Shown here: one piece after another, positions 34,846 to 45,171 of the stretch
Position numbering within the stretch: position 1 is the stretch's first letter
How the letters are laid out: every line of letters starts with the position of its first letter
Origin: Nocardioides sp. cx-173
Lineage (GTDB): Bacteria; Actinomycetota; Actinomycetes; Propionibacteriales; Nocardioidaceae
NCBI RefSeq assembly: GCF_021117365.1
Contig: NZ_CP088262.1
Location: forward strand, 4,381,726 to 4,445,725
Direction of reading: 5' to 3'
Length of the DNA: 64,000 nt
Notes under the pieces: generated by a model
Databases searched by the model: none
What the model was told of the DNA's origin: nothing
The model's input: the letters and a program-made list of their open reading frames with translations, nothing else
Made by a program: the position numbers and the translations under genes

Positions 34846-36093
34846 TTACTTGCGGGAAGCCACCATGATCGGGCGGAAGTCGACGCGGACGTTGTAGGCG
34901 CCCTTACGCTTCTTGACACCACCGCTCTGGTTCTGGACCCGCTTCGTCGAAGCCGGGGTCTTGACCGTGGCGCGACCGGTGGGCTTCCAGTAGATCCGGC
35001 GGACCTCCTTCTTGCCGACCTTCGCGGTGCACATCCAGACGCCGTTCTTGCTCTTAGAGCACCCCACGAAGTTGGTGTTGAGGAGCCAGGAGCGGACCAC
35101 CTTGTAGGACTTGGCCGGCGGCAGCGGCCTGCCCTTGTTGTCCGCCATGTTGATCGCCAGCTCGGGGCTGGCGAACCAGCCCAGCCAGTAGGTCCGCTGC
35201 ATCCGAGCGGCGGCACTCAACGCGTAGGTGCGCACGACGTAGGCCTGCTGCTTCGCCATCGGGTATCGCGTCCTGGTGGTGGCACCGCCACCTGCCACGC
35301 CGTAGTTGATCTCGTTGTTCCAGAAGGGCTTCTTGACCCCGATGCGCGCGAGCTGCTTCTTGATCGACAGCATGATCGCGTAGGAGTCCTCCGGGGTGCC
35401 CTTCTGCAGCGGGAAGGGGTCGATCGCGATCGCGTCGAGGTAGGTGTGGACCCGCTTGCCGCCGACGCTCTGCTTGAAGTAGTTCACAGTCCAGGCCTGC
35501 TGCGAGTCGAGCCTCAGCGCGACGGCCGGGGAGACCACCTTGGCACCCTTGCCGGCGGCGCCCTTGATGGCCTGCGAAGCCACGGCGGTCAACTGCGCCA
35601 TCTGAGCGGGGCTGCCCTGCCAGTTCTGGATGATGTTCGGCTCGGGCCAGACCTGGTAGTCCAGCCGGGTCTTGTACCGCTTCGCCACCGCGGTGACGTA
35701 GGCCCGCCACGCCGCGAGGTTGGGCATGTAGTCCGTGTAGTCCGGCGAGAGAGGGTTCGCCGAGTAGAACCTCGGCGTCTGCCCCAGCACGATCATGGGC
35801 TGAGCGCCCGCCTTCTCGGCCGCGGCTACCTGCGCGTCCAGACGGGAGAAGTCGTAGATGCCCGGTGCCGTCTCGATGTAGGGCCAGTACGTCCCGGTGG
35901 TGGTGAAGTTGGCCGAACCGACCGGGACGCCCGGCGCCGTCGTCCAGTCGGAGTCGTGCATGCCGAAGAACGCCGGGGTGATCTTCTGCGCGTGCGCGGG
36001 CGAGGCCACGAGGGCCGTGCTCAGCACCAGGACCGGCGAGAGCAGCAGTGTCAGCAGCGCGAGCAGACGCCGCCGAGGACGAGACAAGGACAT
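34846..36093 (-). CDS. Secreted PslG-like glycoside hydrolase (paralogue of the 18963 gene)
   Basis: A 415-residue exported protein. A signal peptide with SPAHA cleavage near residue 35 is followed by a clan GH-A barrel: FFGMHDSDW, YQVWPEPNIIQNW with candidate acid/base Glu-151, AIDPFPLQKGTPEDS, and FWNNEINYGVA with candidate nucleophile Glu-261. These motifs align one for one with the lipoprotein at 18963, though that copy is lipid-anchored and this one is freely secreted with a basic C-terminus (KRVQNQSGGVKKRKGAYN). The pair probably trims or releases the locus polysaccharide (inference). Confidence 0.82.
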   Translation of the reverse strand: MSLSRPRRRLLALLTLLLSPVLVLSTALVASPAHAQKITPAFFGMHDSDWTTAPGVPVGSANFTTTGTYWPYIETAPGIYDFSRLDAQVAAAEKAGAQPMIVLGQTPRFYSANPLSPDYTDYMPNLAAWRAYVTAVAKRYKTRLDYQVWPEPNIIQNWQGSPAQMAQLTAVASQAIKGAAGKGAKVVSPAVALRLDSQQAWTVNYFKQSVGGKRVHTYLDAIAIDPFPLQKGTPEDSYAIMLSIKKQLARIGVKKPFWNNEINYGVAGGGATTRTRYPMAKQQAYVVRTYALSAAARMQRTYWLGWFASPELAINMADNKGRPLPPAKSYKVVRSWLLNTNFVGCSKSKNGVWMCTAKVGKKEVRRIYWKPTGRATVKTPASTKRVQNQSGGVKKRKGAYNVRVDFRPIMVASRK

Positions 36094-36268
36094 CGAAATT
36101 CCCCCATGAACCCGATAGATGGGTGCTCGTGGTCTAGAGCACCCCGGGAGGCTAACACCGGTGTTGGCGCCTTCTCGCGCTTTTGACCGGACCCAGGCAT
36201 GCCCTTAGGGGTGTGGTCGCCGCTTCTGCACTGGGCCAGTGCCCGGCGGCCTCGTCGGCAGCGCTCCC

Positions 36269-36274
36269 TACGAT
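36269..36274 (+). promoter_or_regulatory. Putative -10 element for nfo (leaderless)
   Basis: TACGAT is followed after seven bases by the ATG at 36282, which favours that start over the in-frame ATG at 36273 that overlaps the element. Confidence 0.5.
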
Positions 36275-36281
36275 GAACCGC

Positions 36282-37079
36282 ATGACGACGCTCGCCATCG
36301 GTGCCCATGTCGACCAGACCGACCCCGTGGCGGAGGCGAAGGCGCGCAACGCGCCGTTGGTGCAATTCTTCCTCGGCGACCCCCAGAGCTACGGCGGCCC
36401 CGAGATCGCGTATGCCGGCGGCGCGGAGGCGCTCAAGGCCGACGCCGAGGCCGCGGGCGTCGAGCTGTACGTGCACGCGCCGTACCTGATCAACGTCGCG
36501 ACGACGAACAACCGGATCCGGATTCCCAGCCGCAAGCTGCTGCAGCAGCACGTCGACGCGGCCGCGTCGATCGGCGCCAAGGGCGTGATCGTGCACGGGG
36601 GGCACGTCAACAAGTCCGACGACCCCGAGAAGGGGTTCGACAACTGGCGCAAGGCGATCGAGGCTACCGATCTCAAGGTGCCGCTCTTGATCGAGAACAC
36701 CGCGGGGGGCGACAACGCGATGGCGCGCTACCTGGACCGGATCGGCCGGGTCTGGGAGGCGATCTCCGGTGCGGAGGGCTTCGAGCGGGTCGGCTTCTGC
36801 CTCGACACCTGCCACGCCCACGCCGGCGGCAACCCGCTGGAGACCGTCGTCGGGGACGTCCTGCGGATCACCGGGCGGATCGACCTGGTGCACTGCAACG
36901 ACAGCCGCGACGACTTCGACACCGGGGCCGACCGGCACGCCAACTTCGGCGCCGGCCGGATCGACCCGGAGCTGCTCGCCTCGGTGGTGCGCGACGCCGG
37001 CGCGCCGGTCGTCTGCGAGACACCGGGTGGGGCGCAGGAGCACGTCGCCGACTTCGAGTGGCTGCGGGCGCGGCTGTAG
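36282..37079 (+). CDS. nfo: Deoxyribonuclease IV (AP endonuclease, Nfo)
   Basis: A 265-residue TIM-barrel endonuclease of base-excision repair that cuts DNA 5' to abasic sites with three zinc ions. Zinc-site motifs are visible: IGAHVDQTD, VHAPYLINVAT, GVIVHGGHV, LLIENTAGG, GFCLDTCHAHAGG and LVHCNDSRDDFDTGADRHAN, plus VCETPGG near the end. Length is normal. It is the first conserved gene after the polysaccharide island. ATG at 36282 is preferred because it follows the -10 at the leaderless spacing. Confidence 0.94.
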   Translation: MTTLAIGAHVDQTDPVAEAKARNAPLVQFFLGDPQSYGGPEIAYAGGAEALKADAEAAGVELYVHAPYLINVATTNNRIRIPSRKLLQQHVDAAASIGAKGVIVHGGHVNKSDDPEKGFDNWRKAIEATDLKVPLLIENTAGGDNAMARYLDRIGRVWEAISGAEGFERVGFCLDTCHAHAGGNPLETVVGDVLRITGRIDLVHCNDSRDDFDTGADRHANFGAGRIDPELLASVVRDAGAPVVCETPGGAQEHVADFEWLRARL

Positions 37080-37082
37080 CCT
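37077..37082 (+). promoter_or_regulatory. Putative -10 element for the FemAB-like gene (leaderless)
   Basis: TAGCCT, overlapping the nfo stop codon, precedes the GTG at 37089 by six bases. Confidence 0.4.
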
Positions 37083-37088
37083 CGACGG

Positions 37089-38210
37089 GTGCTGAGCGTC
37101 CGCGAGATCTCCGAGCAGGACCACCGCGCCTTCCTCGACTCCCGTGACTCCGCGAGCTTCCTGCAGACCCCGGCCTGGGGCCGGGTCAAGGGCGAGTGGC
37201 GCCGCGAGTCCCTCGGGTGGTTCTCCGGTCCCGGTGACGGTGAGCTGGTGGGCGCCGCCCTGGTCCTCTACCGCCAGCTGCCCAAGATCAGGCGCTACCT
37301 CGCCTACCTGCCCGAGGGCCCGGTCATCGACTGGGAGACCGAGCAGCTCGGCGAGTGGCTGGCCCCGCTGACCAGGCACCTCAAGGGCAAGGGCGCCTTC
37401 GGGGTCCGCATGGGCCCGCCGGTGGTCACCCGCCGCTGGACCGCGGCCCAGGTGAAGGAGGGCATCGCCGATCCCGGCGTACGCCGCCTCGACGACCTGG
37501 CGCCCACCGAGCGCGACGCCGTGGGCGCGCGCGTCGTGTGTCAGCTCGACGAGCTCGGCTGGCGACGGCAGACGGCCGAGGGCGGCTTCGCCGCCGGCCA
37601 GCCGCAGTACGTCTTCCAGGTGCCGCTCGCCGGCCGCTCGGAGGAGGACGTGCTCAAGGGGATGAATCAGCTGTGGCGGCGCAACATCAAGAAGGCCGCC
37701 AAGATGGGCGTCGAGGTCGTCTCGTCTGACTCACCCGACGACCTCAAGGCGTTCCACGACCTCTACGTCCACACCGCTCGCCGCGACCACTTCACGCCGC
37801 GCCCCCTGTCGTACTTCCAGACGATGGTCGACGCCCTCGGCTCCGAGAGCCCGGACCGGATCCGGCTGTGGTTCGCGCGGCACGAGGGCGACCTGGTCGC
37901 CGCCACGATCGGGATCCGGGTCGGCACGCACGCCTGGTACTCCTACGGCGCCTCCTCCACCGAGAAGCGCGAGGTGCGCGGCTCCAACGCCGTGCAGTGG
38001 GCGATGATCCAGGACGCGATCGCCGCCGGCGCCACCGTCTACGACCTGCGCGGCATCACCGACACCCTCGACCCGGACGACTCCCACGTCGGGCTGATCC
38101 AGTTCAAGGTCGGCACCGGCGGCGAGGCTGTCGAGTACGCCGGCGAGTGGGACCTGCCGCTCAACCGCCCGCTCTACAAGGCGTTCGACGTCTACATGAG
38201 GCGGCGCTGA
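37089..38210 (+). CDS. FemAB/FemX-type aminoacyltransferase (peptidoglycan cross-bridge)
   Basis: A 373-residue member of the FemAB family, double-GNAT proteins that add amino acids from aminoacyl-tRNA to lipid II stem peptides. Supporting segments are SFLQTPAWGRVKGEW at the start, MNQLWRRNIKKAAKMGVEV in the middle, and the C-terminal WYSYGASSTEKREVRGSNAV and YDLRGITDTLDPD. The GTG at 37089 is ten bases after nfo. A racemase-like gene follows, so cell-wall amino-acid metabolism is the common theme. The amino acid added cannot be predicted. Confidence 0.9.
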   Translation: MLSVREISEQDHRAFLDSRDSASFLQTPAWGRVKGEWRRESLGWFSGPGDGELVGAALVLYRQLPKIRRYLAYLPEGPVIDWETEQLGEWLAPLTRHLKGKGAFGVRMGPPVVTRRWTAAQVKEGIADPGVRRLDDLAPTERDAVGARVVCQLDELGWRRQTAEGGFAAGQPQYVFQVPLAGRSEEDVLKGMNQLWRRNIKKAAKMGVEVVSSDSPDDLKAFHDLYVHTARRDHFTPRPLSYFQTMVDALGSESPDRIRLWFARHEGDLVAATIGIRVGTHAWYSYGASSTEKREVRGSNAVQWAMIQDAIAAGATVYDLRGITDTLDPDDSHVGLIQFKVGTGGEAVEYAGEWDLPLNRPLYKAFDVYMRRR

Positions 38211-38254
38211 TGGCCGCGGCCCGTGCGGTCCGCCGGCCGGGGTTCTGGGCGCTT

Positions 38255-38321
38255 CCCTGCGCTTCTGGGCCGTTTTTCTGGCCCATAAGCGCAGGGTTAT
38301 CAGCATCTGCTGATAACCCTG
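38255..38321. repeat. Two overlapping hairpins between the FemAB-like and racemase-like genes
   Basis: Hairpin A pairs CCCTGCGCTT (38255-38264) with AAGCGCAGGG (38287-38296), plus an inner GGGCC/GGCCC stem around a T-rich loop. Hairpin B is a perfect palindrome (38292-38321): CAGGGTTATCAGCA with its complement around TC. They share 38292-38296, so the two stems compete. It ends 19 bases before the next ATG. It could be a terminator, or an attenuator with alternative folds. Confidence 0.65.
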
Positions 38322-38340
38322 CCACCCCCAGGACCACCCC

Positions 38341-39408
38341 ATGAGCCTCACGCTGACAGTGGACGGCGACCGCTGGCGTGCCCACCTGCGGAAGGTGGCG
38401 GAGGAGCACCCGGGGCTGGTGCCGGTGGCGAAGGGCAACGGGTACGGGTTCACGCTGGGGCGGCTGGCGCGCAAGGCGGGATGGCTCGGCGTCGACACGC
38501 TGGCGATCGGCACCTACGACGAGATCGGCCACGTTGCGCAGCGCTTCGACGGCAGCCTGCTCGTGCTGACTCCGTGGCGGCCGTTCGGCGCGGCGCTCGA
38601 CCTCGACCCCACCGAGGACCCCGCGCTCGCGCGGCGACTGATCCACACCATCGGCAGGGTCGAGGACCTGCACGCGCTGCTCACCCGCCAGCCCGATGCG
38701 CGCTTCGTCCTCGAGCGGATGACCTCGATGCAGCGCCACGGCCTCAGCGCCCGCGGGCTCTGGGCCGCCGCTCGCGCCCTCGCCGAGCACCCGCGCGCCC
38801 GGCTCGAGGGCATCGCGCTGCACCTCCCGCTCGCGCAGGGCTCGCACCTCTCCGAGGTCACCCGGCTCATGAACGACGTCGTGGCCGCGGGCCTCGACAC
38901 CACGACGGTGTGGGTCAGCCACCTGACCGACGACGAGCTGACCGCGCTCCAAGCCCGGTACGCCGACTACACGATCCGCCCCCGCATCGGCACCTCCCTG
39001 TGGCTGGGCGACCGCGACGCGCTGCGGGTGACCGCCACCGTGCTGGATGTCCACGACCTCGAGCGCGGCGACGCCTTCGGCTACCGCGCCCGGACCGCGC
39101 CCAAGAGCGGGCACCTGCTGGTCGTCAGCGGCGGTACGGCGCACGGCATCGGCCTGGAGGCGCCCACGGGCGAGTCCTCGATCAAGGCACGAGCGGCCAC
39201 CCTGGCGCGCGGCGGCCTCGACGCGGTCGGCTTCGTCCGCTCGCCGTTCTCCATCGACGGCAAGCAGCGGCTCTTTGCCGAGCCGCCGCACATGCAGGCC
39301 TCGATGCTGTTCCTGCCCTCCGGCGCCCACGTGCCCCAGGTCGGCGACCTAGTGGACGTCCGGGTCCGCTACACCGCGACGGCGTTCGACCGCGTCGTCA
39401 TCACCTGA
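38341..39408 (+). CDS. Alanine racemase-like PLP protein
   Basis: A 355-residue protein with an alanine-racemase-type N-terminal barrel: PLP lysine Lys-31 in VPVAKGNGYGF, LERMTSMQRHGL and IRPRIGTSLWLGD. The C-terminal domain diverges: where alanine racemases have the catalytic-tyrosine motif GYADG, this has VVSGGTAHGIGLE. Either the racemisation chemistry differs or the protein has another PLP role. Position after a FemAB gene and before a PBP suggests cell-wall amino acids. It converges on the GT87 gene with a 40-base overlap. Confidence 0.8.
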   Translation: MSLTLTVDGDRWRAHLRKVAEEHPGLVPVAKGNGYGFTLGRLARKAGWLGVDTLAIGTYDEIGHVAQRFDGSLLVLTPWRPFGAALDLDPTEDPALARRLIHTIGRVEDLHALLTRQPDARFVLERMTSMQRHGLSARGLWAAARALAEHPRARLEGIALHLPLAQGSHLSEVTRLMNDVVAAGLDTTTVWVSHLTDDELTALQARYADYTIRPRIGTSLWLGDRDALRVTATVLDVHDLERGDAFGYRARTAPKSGHLLVVSGGTAHGIGLEAPTGESSIKARAATLARGGLDAVGFVRSPFSIDGKQRLFAEPPHMQASMLFLPSGAHVPQVGDLVDVRVRYTATAFDRVVIT

Positions 39409-40778
39409 GGCTGGCGCGCCACCGGGTCGTACTCGGGCCGCCAGATGTCGCGCACCACGATCGCGACCAGGTAGAGCTCGCAGAGCATCCGCACCACGAT
39501 CGCCACCCAGTAGAAGCCGGCGTCGCCGCCGCCGGCGGGCTCGAGGTAGCCGCCGAGGTACCACCAGACGGTCGCGAAGTAGAGCACCTCGCCGGCCTGC
39601 CAGACGAGCTGGTCGCGCCAGCGCGGCCGGGCCAGCACCGCCAGCGGCAGCAGCCACAGCACGTACTGCGGCGAGTAGACCTTGTTGACGAGCAGGAACC
39701 CCGCCACGATCAGGAAGCCCAGCTGGGTGAAGCGTGGCGTCTGCGGCGCGAGCATCCCGAGGGCGAAGACGCCGCCGCACCACAGCGCGAACAGCACCCA
39801 CGACCAGGCGTTGATGGTCGACGCGCTGATCGCCAGGTCGCCGGCTTGGTCGATGACCAGCCAGATCGACCCCAGGTCGGCGGTGCGGTCGGAGTTGAAC
39901 GACCAGAAGACCTTCCACTCCGTCGGACTCGCCAGGTACGCCGGCGCGTTGACCAGCAGCCAGGTCGCCAGGCCCGCGAAGACCACCGCACCCAGCTGGT
40001 CGAGGCGGCGCCGGCGCAGGCAGATCACCAGGATCGCGCCCAGCAGGAACAGCGGGAACAGCTTGACCGCCGTACCGAGGCCGATCAGGACGCCGGTGAG
40101 CACCGGCCGGTCGCGCGCCCAGGCCCACAGGGCACCGGCGACCGTGGCGACCGCGAGCAGGTCCCAGTTGACCAGGCCGGTCAGGACCAGGGCCGGGGAC
40201 AGCGCGAAGATCGCGGCGTCCCACGGCCGCCGCGGGTTGACCTTGGCCAGCAGCCAGGCGCTCAGGATGGTCAGCGCGGCGAGGCCGAGCGCGTTGACGA
40301 CGACGTAGAGCCGGGTCTCGCGCTGGATCTCGGGGTCGGCCTGCAGGTCGCCGACCGACCTGGAGTAGCGCTCCTCCAGGTCCGGTGACCCGTTGAGCCA
40401 GTGGGTGACGTGCGAGGTCGCCCACGCCCAGTACGAGATGCCGACCGGGTACTCCATCGAGTCGTAGCGCCCGCGGGTCTCCTCGTCGTCGGTGTAGGGG
40501 TAGGTGTGCTCGGCGAAGCCGCGCAGGGTGTAGAGGAACGGCAGGTCGGAGTAGCACATCGCGGAGTAGCGGGCATCGCCCTCCATCCAGGTCCCCTCGA
40601 CGCACGGCGCCTTCTGAACCAGCCCCAGCGCGAAGCCGAGCGCGGCCAGGAGCACCACCACCCGCAGCGGTGTCCACCAGCGGCTCGCGCCGATGCGCTC
40701 GCCGGCAGGGCCGCCGACGCTCTCGCTGAGCGCCGCGGCGACCTCGTCGTCCTGGGTCGGGTGGACGTGACCGCTCAC
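39369..40778 (-). CDS. GT87-family membrane glycosyltransferase
   Basis: About 469 residues with ten or more membrane segments. Conserved features are an early external acidic loop [20 protein letters not shown] (typical placement for GT-C catalytic acids), [20 protein letters not shown] and [22 protein letters not shown]87 proteins are polyprenyl-phosphomannose-dependent mannosyltransferases in actinobacteria, so a mannan or lipomannan-like product is possible. GTG at 40778 lies four bases beyond the PBP stop; an in-frame start at 40817 would overlap the PBP gene. Its end overlaps the racemase-like gene. Confidence 0.85.
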   Translation of the reverse strand: MSGHVHPTQDDEVAAALSESVGGPAGERIGASRWWTPLRVVVLLAALGFALGLVQKAPCVEGTWMEGDARYSAMCYSDLPFLYTLRGFAEHTYPYTDDEETRGRYDSMEYPVGISYWAWATSHVTHWLNGSPDLEERYSRSVGDLQADPEIQRETRLYVVVNALGLAALTILSAWLLAKVNPRRPWDAAIFALSPALVLTGLVNWDLLAVATVAGALWAWARDRPVLTGVLIGLGTAVKLFPLFLLGAILVICLRRRRLDQLGAVVFAGLATWLLVNAPAYLASPTEWKVFWSFNSDRTADLGSIWLVIDQAGDLAISASTINAWSWVLFALWCGGVFALGMLAPQTPRFTQLGFLIVAGFLLVNKVYSPQYVLWLLPLAVLARPRWRDQLVWQAGEVLYFATVWWYLGGYLEPAGGGDAGFYWVAIVVRMLCELYLVAIVVRDIWRPEYDPVARQPQVMTTRSNAVAV

Positions 40779-40782
40779 GCGG

Positions 40783-43059
<2,277 letters not shown>

Positions 43060-43207
43060 GATGTCGTTGCTCCGGGGGTCGGGGACGTTCGTCTATCACC
43101 GCCGCACGTGGTACGGCGGACGACGACGTCCCAGGGTACGCACGACGCGCCCGCTCACCCCAGTCCTGTGGGCGGGGACACGCGCACGTCACACGATGGA
43201 TATGTCT

Positions 43208-43222
43208 CCGATTCGTAATCGG
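43208..43222. promoter_or_regulatory. Candidate PadR operator (inverted repeat)
   Basis: CCGATT-CGT-AATCGG is a perfect inverted repeat centred about 20 bases upstream of the -10 of the PadR gene, flanked by AT-rich GATAT-like sequence. It is well placed for autorepression and possibly for control of the divergent PBP gene; binding is inferred. Confidence 0.5.
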
Positions 43223-43234
43223 CGGATATATCGC

Positions 43235-43240
43235 TACGAT
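43235..43240 (+). promoter_or_regulatory. Putative -10 element for the PadR gene (leaderless)
   Basis: TACGAT lies seven bases before the GTG at 43248, and no Shine-Dalgarno sequence is present. Confidence 0.5.
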
Positions 43241-43247
43241 AGGTCTC

Positions 43248-43841
43248 GTGGCACGTCGCGGAGAGACCATCGAGCTTGCAGTCCTCGGACTGCTGCACGA
43301 GGGACCCATGCACGGCTACGAGCTGCGCAAGCGGCTCAACCTCATGCTCGGCTGGAGCCGGGTGCTCAGCTACGGCTCGCTCTACCCCGCGTTGAAGAAG
43401 ATGCTGCGGGGCGCGCTGATCGAGGAGCACACGACGGCCCCGGTCCCGGGCGTCCCGGTCACGCGGCGCCCCCGCATCGTCTACCGCGTCACCGAGGCCG
43501 GCACCCGCGAGTTCCAGCGGCTCATGTCCGAGGTGGGGCCGACGGCGTGGGAGGACGACAACTTCGACATCCGGTTCGCGTTCTTCGGCAGCACCGACAT
43601 GGAGATCCGCCTGCGGGTCCTCGAAGGTCGCCGCACGCGGCTGCAGGAGCGGCTCGACCGCGTGCAGTCGCAGCTGTCGATGACGCAGGCGGAGGTCGAC
43701 CGGTACGCCGCCGAGCTCCAGCGCCATGGCGTCGAGTCGGTCGAGCGTGAGGTCCGGTGGCTCTCGGACCTGATCAACGCCGAGCGCAGCCTCGACCAGA
43801 TCGAGCTGCAGCGCCGCGCCACCGAGCAGCCCCAGCAATAG
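43248..43841 (+). CDS. PadR-family transcriptional regulator
   Basis: A 197-residue PadR protein of the longer type. The N-terminal winged helix ([54 protein letters not shown]) is followed by a C-terminal coiled coil (about residues 120-190, rich in Arg/Leu/Gln) for dimerisation. A PadR gene just upstream of ino1 is a conserved arrangement in actinobacteria, so it probably regulates inositol synthesis; the ligand is unknown. The GTG at 43248 fits leaderless initiation. Ino1 begins 58 bases downstream. Confidence 0.9.
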   Translation: MARRGETIELAVLGLLHEGPMHGYELRKRLNLMLGWSRVLSYGSLYPALKKMLRGALIEEHTTAPVPGVPVTRRPRIVYRVTEAGTREFQRLMSEVGPTAWEDDNFDIRFAFFGSTDMEIRLRVLEGRRTRLQERLDRVQSQLSMTQAEVDRYAAELQRHGVESVEREVRWLSDLINAERSLDQIELQRRATEQPQQ

Positions 43842-43899
43842 CCCAGCAGTTCGCACGACCGCACGATCTCCAGAGAAGTCACCACGAAGGGAAGCCCCC

Positions 43900-44985
43900 A
43901 TGGGTTCGGTACGAGTAGCAATCGTCGGCGTGGGCAACTGCGCCACGTCATTGATCCAGGGCGTCGAGTACTACCGCAACGCCGACCCCGACGGCACGGT
44001 CCCCGGGCTGATGCACGTGATGTTCGGCGAGTACCACGTCAAGGACGTGGAGTTCGTTGCGGCCTTCGACGTCGACGCCAAGAAGGTCGGGTTCGACCTG
44101 TCCGAGGCCACCCAGGCCTCCGAGAACAACACGATCAAGATCGCCGACGTGCCCCCGCTCGGCGTACCCGTCCAGAAGGGCCCGACCCTCGACGGCCTCG
44201 GCAAGTACTACCGCGAGACCATCGAGGAGTCCGACGCGGACTCCGTCGACGTGGTCCAGGTCCTCAAGGACACCGGCGCGGACGTCATGGTGTCCTACCT
44301 GCCGGTGGGCTCCGAGGAGGCCGACAAGTTCTACGCGCAGTGCGCGATCGACGCGGGCGTCGCCTTCGTCAACGCCCTGCCCGTCTTCATCGCCTCCGAC
44401 CCGGTCTGGGCCAAGAAGTTCGAGGACGCCGGCGTCCCGATCGTCGGTGACGACATCAAGTCCCAGGTCGGCGCGACCATCACCCACCGGGTGATGGCCA
44501 AGCTGTTCGAGGACCGCGGCGTGGCGCTGGACCGCACCTACCAGCTCAACGTCGGCGGCAACATGGACTTCAAGAACATGCTGGAGCGCGACCGCCTCGA
44601 GTCCAAGAAGGTCTCCAAGACCCAGGCCGTCACGTCCAACCTCGAGGGCTCGCTCTCGGGCAAGATCCACGACCGCAACGTCCACATCGGCCCCTCGGAC
44701 TACGTCCAGTGGCTCGACGACCGCAAGTGGGCCTACGTCCGCCTCGAGGGCCGCGCGTTCGGTGACGTGCCCCTCAACCTCGAGTACAAGCTCGAGGTCT
44801 GGGACTCCCCCAACTCCGCCGGCATCATCATCGACGCGATCCGCGCCGCGAAGATCGCCAAGGACCGCGGCATCGGCGGCCCGATCATCTCGGCGTCGTC
44901 GTACCTGATGAAGTCCCCGCCGGTCCAGCTCAACGACGACGAGGGTCGCCGCCGCGTCGAGGCCTTCATCAAGGGCGAAGAGTGA
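43900..44985 (+). CDS. ino1: Inositol-3-phosphate synthase
   Basis: A 361-residue NAD-dependent enzyme that converts glucose 6-phosphate to 1L-myo-inositol 1-phosphate, the entry to phosphatidylinositol and mycothiol in actinobacteria. It has the NAD-binding start [25 protein letters not shown] loop, [28 protein letters not shown] and [13 protein letters not shown] with SSYLMKSPP. The length is that of the short actinobacterial form. GAAGGGAAG precedes the ATG. Co-transcription with the PadR gene is possible. Confidence 0.95.
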   Translation: MGSVRVAIVGVGNCATSLIQGVEYYRNADPDGTVPGLMHVMFGEYHVKDVEFVAAFDVDAKKVGFDLSEATQASENNTIKIADVPPLGVPVQKGPTLDGLGKYYRETIEESDADSVDVVQVLKDTGADVMVSYLPVGSEEADKFYAQCAIDAGVAFVNALPVFIASDPVWAKKFEDAGVPIVGDDIKSQVGATITHRVMAKLFEDRGVALDRTYQLNVGGNMDFKNMLERDRLESKKVSKTQAVTSNLEGSLSGKIHDRNVHIGPSDYVQWLDDRKWAYVRLEGRAFGDVPLNLEYKLEVWDSPNSAGIIIDAIRAAKIAKDRGIGGPIISASSYLMKSPPVQLNDDEGRRRVEAFIKGEE

Positions 44986-45019
44986 GCGTGAGGCACGAAC
45001 GCGCACTCGTCTCGCCCGC

Positions 45020-45077
45020 AGGTTGAGCAAGCCCCGCGGCTGAGGAACGAAGCCGCGACGGGCGCGTCGAAACCCCG
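45020..45077. repeat. Probable dispersed intergenic repeat (REP-like)
   Basis: The stretch runs GGTTGAGCAAGCCCCGCGG, then a hairpin CGCGGCT (45035-45041) with AGCCGCG (45051-45057), then GGCGCGTCGAAACC. From memory, elements of this TTGAGCAAG...GTCGAAACC form are scattered between genes in Nocardioides genomes. Only one copy is in this window, so the repeat status needs a genome search. Confidence 0.5.
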
Positions 45078-45110
45078 TGAGCCGCACGCGCACCGCAACA
45101 CCCGCACTTC

Positions 45111-45147
45111 CCGCTGACCCGTCAGAAACTTTCTGACGGGTCAGCGG
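45111..45147. terminator. Perfect 37-base palindrome between ino1 and cca
   Basis: An 18-base arm (45111-45128) pairs without mismatch with 45130-45147 around one C; the tip reads GTCAGAAACTTTCTGAC. It separates the convergent genes ino1 and cca and probably terminates both. A further GACGGGTCAGCGG copy of one arm lies at 45169-45181 and encodes part of the cca end. Confidence 0.75.
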
Positions 45148-45171
45148 CATTTCCGAGCAGTTGGTGACGGG

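Noticed and set aside
14931..36093. Attachment sites or integrase marking the polysaccharide island as mobile
   Set aside because: No integrase, transposase, tRNA or direct repeat was found at the borders by eye.
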